Shown one piece after another: positions 59,087 through 64,000 of a stretch of DNA of 64,000 nt; the first letter of the stretch is position 1, and each line of letters starts with the position of its first letter. The notes beneath the pieces were generated by a model. It saw only the letters and a list, made by a program, of their open reading frames with translations, made no database searches and was not told the DNA's origin. This stretch comes from Solirubrobacter phytolaccae (GTDB lineage Bacteria > Actinomycetota > Thermoleophilia > Solirubrobacterales > Solirubrobacteraceae), in NCBI RefSeq assembly GCF_027587195.1, contig NZ_JAPDDP010000015.1:1-64000 (forward strand). Reading direction: 5' to 3'. The translations under genes were made by a program, and so were the position numbers.

Positions 59087-59749
59087 TCAGAAGAGCGTGT
59101 CGGACGGTGGCGTGGGTGGTGCGTCCGGCGGGTGCAGCAGCTCGGGACCTTCGACTCCGGCCCTATTGACCGCCGGATTCGCGGGTGCTACGGAGACCCG
59201 CTCGCTCGGGAACGGGATCAGCAGCCCTTCGGCCTCGGGGATGTCGACCGCCTCGGAGAGCCACATCGCCTCGGCCTCGGGCCCGTCCAGGATCACGGGC
59301 ATCCGGTCGTGCACGGGCGCGCAGATCTCGTTGGCCTCGGTGGTGAGGATGGCCACGCCCGTGCCGTCGTAGACGCCGGCGAACGCGAACAGCGACCCGT
59401 CGTCGACCGTGTAGCGGAACGGCAGCTTTGGCTGGCCCTTCTTCTCGGCCTTGAGCCACTCGTACCAGCCGTCGGCGAGCACGAGGCAGCGGCCGCGGTC
59501 CATCAGCCACTTGAAGCGCGTCGCCGCCGTCTCGGACCGCACGTTGATCGGCGCGAACTTGCCGCCCTTGAACGGCCGCAGCCCCCACTGCACGCCGTTG
59601 AAGTGGCCGGGCTCCGTCACCGCGGCCACGATCTCCGTCGGGCACACGTTGAAGCGCCCCAGCGTCTCCTCCGACGGCGGGTTGATGAGGCTGAAGCGCT
59701 GGGCGATCTCAGGACCGTCGACGGTCGAGAGCGTGTAGCGGCCGCACAC
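59087..59749 (-). CDS. SRAP-domain protein (HMCES/YedK-like abasic-site shield)
   Basis: 220-aa DNA-protein cross-linking protein. Cys2 after the initiator (MCGRYTLS) is the residue that links to abasic sites; also visible are APINVRSETA (Asn/Arg site), LADGWYEWL (Glu), and the His in CAPVHDRMPVIL. All family residues are present. HMCES/YedK protects abasic sites in single-stranded DNA. The start is GTG 59749, coupled to the stop of the acyl-CoA synthetase by TAGTG. Upstream partner is functionally unrelated. The Pro-rich tail (LLHPPDAPPTPPSDTLF) is an unusual addition. Confidence 0.92.
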   Translation of the reverse strand: MCGRYTLSTVDGPEIAQRFSLINPPSEETLGRFNVCPTEIVAAVTEPGHFNGVQWGLRPFKGGKFAPINVRSETAATRFKWLMDRGRCLVLADGWYEWLKAEKKGQPKLPFRYTVDDGSLFAFAGVYDGTGVAILTTEANEICAPVHDRMPVILDGPEAEAMWLSEAVDIPEAEGLLIPFPSERVSVAPANPAVNRAGVEGPELLHPPDAPPTPPSDTLF

Positions 59750-61377
59750 TAGGCCGTTTCGACCTCCGCCAGCCCGAGCGACTCGATCGCGGCGTCGCGC
59801 AGCTTGTACTTCTGGATCTTGCCGGTCACGGTCATCGGGAACTCATCCACCACCTGAACATAACGCGGCACCTTGTAGTGGGCGATCTTGCCCTTGCAGA
59901 ACTCGGCCACCGCGTCGCGGTCCAGCGCCGCGCCGGCGCGGGTCTGGACGTACGCCATCAGCTCCTCGCCGTAGCGCGGATCGGGCACGCCGACGACCTG
60001 CACGTCGGCGATGTCCGGGTGCCCCATCAGGAACTCCTCGATCTCCCGCGGATAGACGTTCTCGCCGCCGCGGATGACCATGTCCTTGATGCGGCCGACG
60101 ATCTTCACGTAGCCCTCGTCGTCCATCTGCGCCAGGTCGCCGGTGTGCATCCAGCGCGCGCGGTCGATCGCGTCGGCGGTCTTCTCGGGCTCCTCCCAGT
60201 AGCCCAGCATCACGCTGTAGGCGCGGGTGCAGAGCTCGCCGGGCTGGTTGCGAGGGACGATCGCACCGTTCTCGGGGTCGACGACCTTGACCTCGACGTG
60301 CGGATGGACGCGGCCGACGGTGCCGACGCGCTTCTCCAGCGGATCGTCGGCGCCCGTCTGCGTGGACACGGGTGAGGTCTCGGTCATGCCGTACGCGATC
60401 GTCACCTCCTCCATGTGCATCTCGTCGACGCAGCGCTTCATCGTCTCGATCGGGCACGGCGAGCCGGCCATGATCCCGGTCCGCAGGCTCGTGAGGTCGA
60501 ACTCGCCGAACTCCGGGTGCTCGAGCTCGGCGATGAACATCGTCGGCACGCCGTAGAGCGACGTGCAGCGCTCGTCCTGGACGGCCTGGAGCGTCGCCAC
60601 GGGGTCGAAGGCCGGCGCCGGGATGACCATGCAGGCGCCGTGCGACGTGCACGCGAGGTTCCCCATGACCATGCCGAAGCAGTGGTAGTACGGCACCGGG
60701 ATGCAGACGCGGTCCTGCTCGGTGTAGCGGCAGCCCTCCCCTACGAAGTAGCCGTTGTTGAGGATGTTGTGGTGGCTGAGCGTCGCGCCCTTGGGGAAGC
60801 CGGTGGTGCCGCTCGTGTACTGGATGTTGATGGCGTCGTCGAACTGGGTCGCGACCTGGCGCGCGTTGAGCTCCTCCGCGCTGACCCGCTCGCCGCCGCC
60901 GACGAACTCCTCCCAGTCGTGGCCGATGAACACGACCCGCTCGAGCCGCGGGCAGTCGTGGCGGACGTCGGCGACCATCCGCACGTAGTCGCTCGTCTTG
61001 AACGCGGTGGCCGCGACCAGCATCCGGATGCCGGACTGGTTGAGCACGTACGCGAGCTCGGACGTCCGGTAGGCCGGGTTGATGTTGACGAGGATGATCC
61101 CGGCCTTGGCGGTGGCGTACTGGACGAGCGCCCACTCCGCGCAGTTCGGGCTCCAGATGCCGACGCGCTCGCCCGGCTCGATCCCGGCGGCGATGAACGC
61201 CCGCGCGCAACGGTCCACGGCCTCGCCGAGCTGGGCGTACGTGTAGCGCAGGTCCTGGTGGACGGAGACGAGCGCCTCACGGTCCCCGAAGCGCGCGATC
61301 GTGCGGTCGAGGTTGTCGCCGATCGTGTCGCCGAGCAACGGCGTAGTCGACGTTCCGGATGCGTACGACTGCTCCAT
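59749..61377 (-). CDS. Fatty-acyl-CoA synthetase-like AMP-binding enzyme
   Basis: 542-aa adenylate-forming enzyme (ANL superfamily, FadD/AcsF-like) that activates fatty or related acids with ATP and Co[19 protein letters not shown] is the P-loop-like A3 motif; [12 protein letters not shown] is A5; [20 protein letters not shown] is A7/A8; [16 protein letters not shown] precedes the hinge, and the catalytic Lys is in [15 protein letters not shown]. Full length. A palindrome (61389-61407) lies just upstream. Its stop overlaps the SRAP start. Confidence 0.92.
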   Translation of the reverse strand: MEQSYASGTSTTPLLGDTIGDNLDRTIARFGDREALVSVHQDLRYTYAQLGEAVDRCARAFIAAGIEPGERVGIWSPNCAEWALVQYATAKAGIILVNINPAYRTSELAYVLNQSGIRMLVAATAFKTSDYVRMVADVRHDCPRLERVVFIGHDWEEFVGGGERVSAEELNARQVATQFDDAINIQYTSGTTGFPKGATLSHHNILNNGYFVGEGCRYTEQDRVCIPVPYYHCFGMVMGNLACTSHGACMVIPAPAFDPVATLQAVQDERCTSLYGVPTMFIAELEHPEFGEFDLTSLRTGIMAGSPCPIETMKRCVDEMHMEEVTIAYGMTETSPVSTQTGADDPLEKRVGTVGRVHPHVEVKVVDPENGAIVPRNQPGELCTRAYSVMLGYWEEPEKTADAIDRARWMHTGDLAQMDDEGYVKIVGRIKDMVIRGGENVYPREIEEFLMGHPDIADVQVVGVPDPRYGEELMAYVQTRAGAALDRDAVAEFCKGKIAHYKVPRYVQVVDEFPMTVTGKIQKYKLRDAAIESLGLAEVETA

Positions 61378-61388
61378 CGTGTCTCCAA

Positions 61389-61407
61389 TCTCTCCTTGTC
61401 GGAGAGA
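61389..61407. promoter_or_regulatory. Palindrome before the acyl-CoA synthetase gene
   Basis: TCTCTCC-TTGTC-GGAGAGA, a perfect 7-bp inverted repeat 12 nt upstream of the start. It may be an operator for a fatty-acid regulator, or a stem-loop near the ribosome-binding site. Confidence 0.4.
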
Positions 61408-61418
61408 CTAAAGGAGGC

Positions 61419-62081
61419 TCAGCTGCTGGTGCGCTGGAAACGCTCGTCGGCGGCCGGAACGGTGTCCAGCGCCGTGAGCGACGTGCCGTCGAGCCGGAAG
61501 CGCACGCGCTTGGTGCCGCTCGGGGAGCCCGCCTTATCGCCGTCCTTGTAGACGCCGTAGCGCAGCGTGATCGTCGCCTTGCCCTGCTTGGCGACCTTGA
61601 GCTCTGAGCTGCGGAACTGCGCGTCCTTGTCCAGGAAGCCGTCCTTGGTGAAGAAGTAGGCCGTGTAGCCGCCCGTGGCGTCGCCGACCGGCCGGCCGAT
61701 CAGCACCCGCAGCCGTGCGCGCGGGTCGTAGTCCTCCGCGCGCAGGGTCGTGTCGCCCTGCTCGCGGATCGTGTCCACGGCCGTCTCCCGCGCCCGCTTC
61801 TCCGACTTGGTCAGCGGCTTGGGCTTGGTCGTCTTCTGCTTGGACCCGCTCTTGGACTTCTTGGCCTTGGGCGTCGCGGTCGGCGTCGCCGAGGTCACGG
61901 CCGCGCCGACCGAATCGGTGCCTTCGGGGCGGACCATGTCGTAGATGGCGAAGCCGACGCCCAGGAATGCGGCCGTGGCCAGCAGGCCGAGGATCCGTCG
62001 GGTCCAGAGCGCCCAGGGGCTGCGCGCGGGCAGCCTCCGTCGATCCCTTTCCGCCTGCACCCTGCGCGCCTTCGAGTCCAT
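61419..62081 (-). CDS. Single-pass membrane-anchored protein of unknown function
   Basis: 220-aa protein. Basic N-terminus (RRVQAERDRRRLPARSPWAL), one TM at about 29-48 (ILGLLATAAFLGVGFAIYDM), a Thr/Pro/Lys linker (TSATPTATPKAKKSKSG), then an extracytoplasmic alpha/beta domain (VDTIREQGDTTLRAEDYDPR, VGDATGGYTAYFFTKDGFLD, ATITLRYGVYKDGDKAG) resembling the LppP/LprE lipoprotein fold. It is 41 bp upstream of the acyl-CoA synthetase gene, same strand, and 51 bp downstream of the next secreted protein gene. Confidence 0.7.
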   Translation of the reverse strand: MDSKARRVQAERDRRRLPARSPWALWTRRILGLLATAAFLGVGFAIYDMVRPEGTDSVGAAVTSATPTATPKAKKSKSGSKQKTTKPKPLTKSEKRARETAVDTIREQGDTTLRAEDYDPRARLRVLIGRPVGDATGGYTAYFFTKDGFLDKDAQFRSSELKVAKQGKATITLRYGVYKDGDKAGSPSGTKRVRFRLDGTSLTALDTVPAADERFQRTSS

Positions 62082-62132
62082 CCCGCCGGGATGGTCTACG
62101 AGTTGGAGCGCTGAGTCAATGGGTGACAGAAC

Positions 62133-64000
62133 CTATCCGCGCAGGACCACCCGCTTTGTGAGCGTCTCGGTGCCGACGCTGACCGTGAGCGTGGCCGTGA
62201 CCGTCACTTTTCTGAGACGCCGGCTCGGCTTGAGCGTGGCGCGTTCGAGCGTGTTGGCGGCCAGCTTGACCGTGCCGCGGGCGAGCACGCGCGATTTGAC
62301 GCCGAGCCGGCGGGCGTCCCGGGCGCTGACGAGCACGCGCGCGGCGGCCGTCGTCGCCACCGAGCTGCGCAGGCGCAGGTCCAGGCCGCGCTTGGCGAAG
62401 CGCGCGTGGCTCACGCGCGCAGGGACGCCGGTGAGCGTGTAGCTGGGCTTGGGCGCGGGCGTGGCCGCCGGGGGCTGCGGGGCCGGGGCCGGGATCGGGG
62501 TCGCCGTCGCGATGCTCCCCAGCGGCGTGGCCGTCGGGGTCGCGGTGGCGGTCGGCGTGGGCGTGGGCGTGGGCGTCGCGGTCCGCGTGGGCGTCGCGGT
62601 CGCCGTGGCGGTCGCGGTCGGCGTCGCCGTGGGCGTGACCGTCGCGGTCGGGGTGGGCGTCGCCACCTGCACGCTGCGGTAGCTCACGTCCGCGCCCGCG
62701 CCGTCGTTCTGGATCCCGAAGTACCCGGCGCTCGGGTCGCGCTCCGGGTGCGGCGACGTGTACTCGTTGATCTTGACCCCGTTGAGCCGGATCGTGATCA
62801 GCTGGTCGACGACCTGGACCTCCATCACGTTCCACTGCCCGTGCGGCTTGAGGGCGAGCGCGCGAGCCGCGGCGTCCGCGGCCCGGAACGAGTAGACGCC
62901 GCCGGTCGTGCGGCTCGGGTCGCCGTCCGTCGGGTCGATCTGGATCTCGTAGCCCTCGGCGACCGGCTTCCACGGGTCGTCGAACGGGTCCGGGAAGCCG
63001 ATGAACACACCGGAGTTGTCGTCGTCGCCGTAGATCCGCCACTCGGCGCGGATCGTGTAGGGCGAGACGAGCTGCTGCTTGGCGTACCAGAGCAGGCCCA
63101 TGCCGCCCCAGGCGTCGATCACGCACTCGCCGGCGCGCGGCTGGAAGCCGCCGGGGCCGGCCATCGTCCAGTCGCCCAGGCTGGGGATGGTGCCGTCGTA
63201 GAGCGCGCGGAAGCCGGGCTCGGGCGTCACCGGCGCGCAGGTTGGCACGGCGGCGATCGTCACGTCGAGCGTGGCGGCGGCGGACGTGTTGCCGGCCTTG
63301 TCGGTCGCCCGGTAGCGGACCGGGCCGGTCGCGGTGACCGTGATCGGGCCGCTGTAGGTGGCGAACGCGCCGTCGCCGAGCGCGTACTCGACCTTGGCCA
63401 CGCCCGAGCCGAGGTCCGTGGCGGCGAGCGTCACCGTGGCCTTGTTCAGGTAGGCGCCGGCCTGCGTGGGGATCCCGTCCGGCGCGGCCGTGACCGTCGG
63501 CGCGGTCGCGTCCGGGCCGCCGCCGCCCACGAGGCGGAAGTAGTCGAAGCTCGCGTTCGTGACCTGGGCGGGGTCGTTGGTGACCGCGGTCAGGCCGACG
63601 CGCGGGGTGCTGAACGAGGACGCGTTGCCCGGACGGCCGATCGGCTGCCACGTCAGGCCGTCGGCCGAACCTGAGGCCGTCACGGTGCCGTTGGCCTGCG
63701 CGAGCCGGACATGGAACGTCTTCGGGAAGTCCGCGGGGATGGCGAGCCGGTCCAGGGCCGCGTCGTAGCGCGGGCTGCCGCCGATCTCCTGGACGATCTC
63801 CATGAACCGCTCGGTCGGGCTGCGCGCGAGCAGCACGGCCTTGACGTAGTTGTCATCGTCGGCGTAGAGGATCAGCCCGGCCTGCTGGCTGCCCGCCTGC
63901 GCGTCGATCGTGACCTTCGTCGTCGCCTCCCACGCGCCGCTCGGCGCCTTCTGGAGGATGAGGTTGGGCGCGTCTCCGCCGCTGCCGTACAGGTCGCCGC
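62133..64000 (-). CDS. Secreted carbohydrate-binding protein with DUF1080-like domain, 5' end outside window
   Basis: Partial: the frame runs open through the right window edge (62133-63998 visible, about 621 residues). Order from the visible N-side: a concanavalin-like domain (ending near residue 140, FDYFRLVGG), an Ig/cadherin-like domain (KVEYALGDGAFATYSGPITV, RYRATDKAGNTSAAATL), a DUF1080/3-keto-glucoside-hydrolase-like domain (LYDGTIPSLGDWTMAG, YTIRAEWRIYGDDDNSGVFI, HGQWNVMEVQVVDQLITIRL), a long Thr/Pro/Ala linker and a C-terminal module (LRLRSSVATTAAARVLVSAR). DUF1080 proteins bind or cleave glycans. No signal peptide is visible because the start is missing. Confidence 0.82.
   Translation of the reverse strand, partial: GDLYGSGGDAPNLILQKAPSGAWEATTKVTIDAQAGSQQAGLILYADDDNYVKAVLLARSPTERFMEIVQEIGGSPRYDAALDRLAIPADFPKTFHVRLAQANGTVTASGSADGLTWQPIGRPGNASSFSTPRVGLTAVTNDPAQVTNASFDYFRLVGGGGPDATAPTVTAAPDGIPTQAGAYLNKATVTLAATDLGSGVAKVEYALGDGAFATYSGPITVTATGPVRYRATDKAGNTSAAATLDVTIAAVPTCAPVTPEPGFRALYDGTIPSLGDWTMAGPGGFQPRAGECVIDAWGGMGLLWYAKQQLVSPYTIRAEWRIYGDDDNSGVFIGFPDPFDDPWKPVAEGYEIQIDPTDGDPSRTTGGVYSFRAADAAARALALKPHGQWNVMEVQVVDQLITIRLNGVKINEYTSPHPERDPSAGYFGIQNDGAGADVSYRSVQVATPTPTATVTPTATPTATATATATPTRTATPTPTPTPTATATPTATPLGSIATATPIPAPAPQPPAATPAPKPSYTLTGVPARVSHARFAKRGLDLRLRSSVATTAAARVLVSARDARRLGVKSRVLARGTVKLAANTLERATLKPSRRLRKVTVTATLTVSVGTETLTKRVVLRG
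62500..62670 (-). repeat. Tandem GGCGTG/GCGGTC-type repeat (Thr/Pro/Ala linker)
   Basis: Imperfect hexamer and dodecamer repeats encoding an alternating Thr-Pro/Thr-Ala linker (PTPTATVTPTATPTATAT). A simple-sequence expansion, likely variable in copy number between strains. Confidence 0.75.

Noticed and set aside
62500-62670. Tandem repeat resembling CRISPR-like periodicity
   Set aside because: Hexamer repeats that encode a Thr-Pro/Thr-Ala linker in frame; no spacers.

Overview
This is a chromosomal segment of a very GC-rich Gram-positive-type bacterium. The gene content fits an actinobacterium, and the order Solirubrobacterales (class Thermoleophilia) is my best guess. The basis is strong G/C bias at third codon positions, frequent GTG/TTG starts, many starts without a clear Shine-Dalgarno, envelope genes of the LCP and penicillin-binding types, ECF sigma and LuxR-type regulators, and many secreted beta-propeller proteins (NHL, FG-GAP) ending in a similar Cys-containing beta-sandwich tail. 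No 16S or marker gene is present, so the placement is inference. I see no tRNA, rRNA, CRISPR array, prophage or complete insertion sequence.

Layout. 0.07-6 kb: sensor kinase, a small acidic protein, a LolA-like exported protein coupled to an ABC exporter (ATPase and permease), a membrane protein and a Bax-inhibitor-1 protein. 6-12.4 kb: NHL propeller protein, LCP ligase, secreted TIM-barrel-like/peptidoglycan-binding protein and a flavin monooxygenase. 12.4-16 kb: orphan chemoreceptor, ACT protein, and an unusual double NarL-type regulator (REC-HTH-REC-HTH). 15.8-16.3 kb: a 464-bp imperfect palindrome fills the only long non-coding gap. 16.3-29 kb: M28 peptidase, FG-GAP protein, a five-gene minus-strand operon (aminotransferase, a 45-aa acidic protein, DUF4190, CYTH, DUF4190), an ECF sigma factor with a SnoaL-type tail divergent from a penicillin-binding protein, a frameshifted secreted protein, an acetamidase head-to-head with a secreted protein. 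29-42 kb: large LAL-type regulator, S9 peptidase with a palindrome inside its coding sequence, DHFR-like protein, XRE/SDR pair, GlcG/SMP-30 pair, luciferase-like monooxygenase, beta-helix protein, a shortened quinone oxidoreductase and an ABC-F protein with a ribosome-binding-site hairpin. 42-53.6 kb: small metabolic and regulatory genes, LysR/HAD pair, EamA exporter, M14 carboxypeptidase, and a coupled pair of large secreted proteins. 53.6-64 kb: DnaJ-like protein and SMARCAL1-like SNF2 helicase, metallophosphoesterase, K+/Na+-proton antiporter, SRAP (HMCES/YedK) protein coupled to an acyl-CoA synthetase, and a secreted protein running off the right edge.

How the parts relate. Most genes stand alone or in pairs with 1-4 nt stop/start overlaps (ATGA, GTGA, TAGTG), which imply translational coupling. 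There is no single large pathway. The strongest unexplained structures are the 464-bp palindrome between two convergent genes, the fused double response regulator with a degenerate second receiver, the in-frame 27-bp palindrome in the S9 peptidase, and the C-terminal module shared by several secreted proteins.
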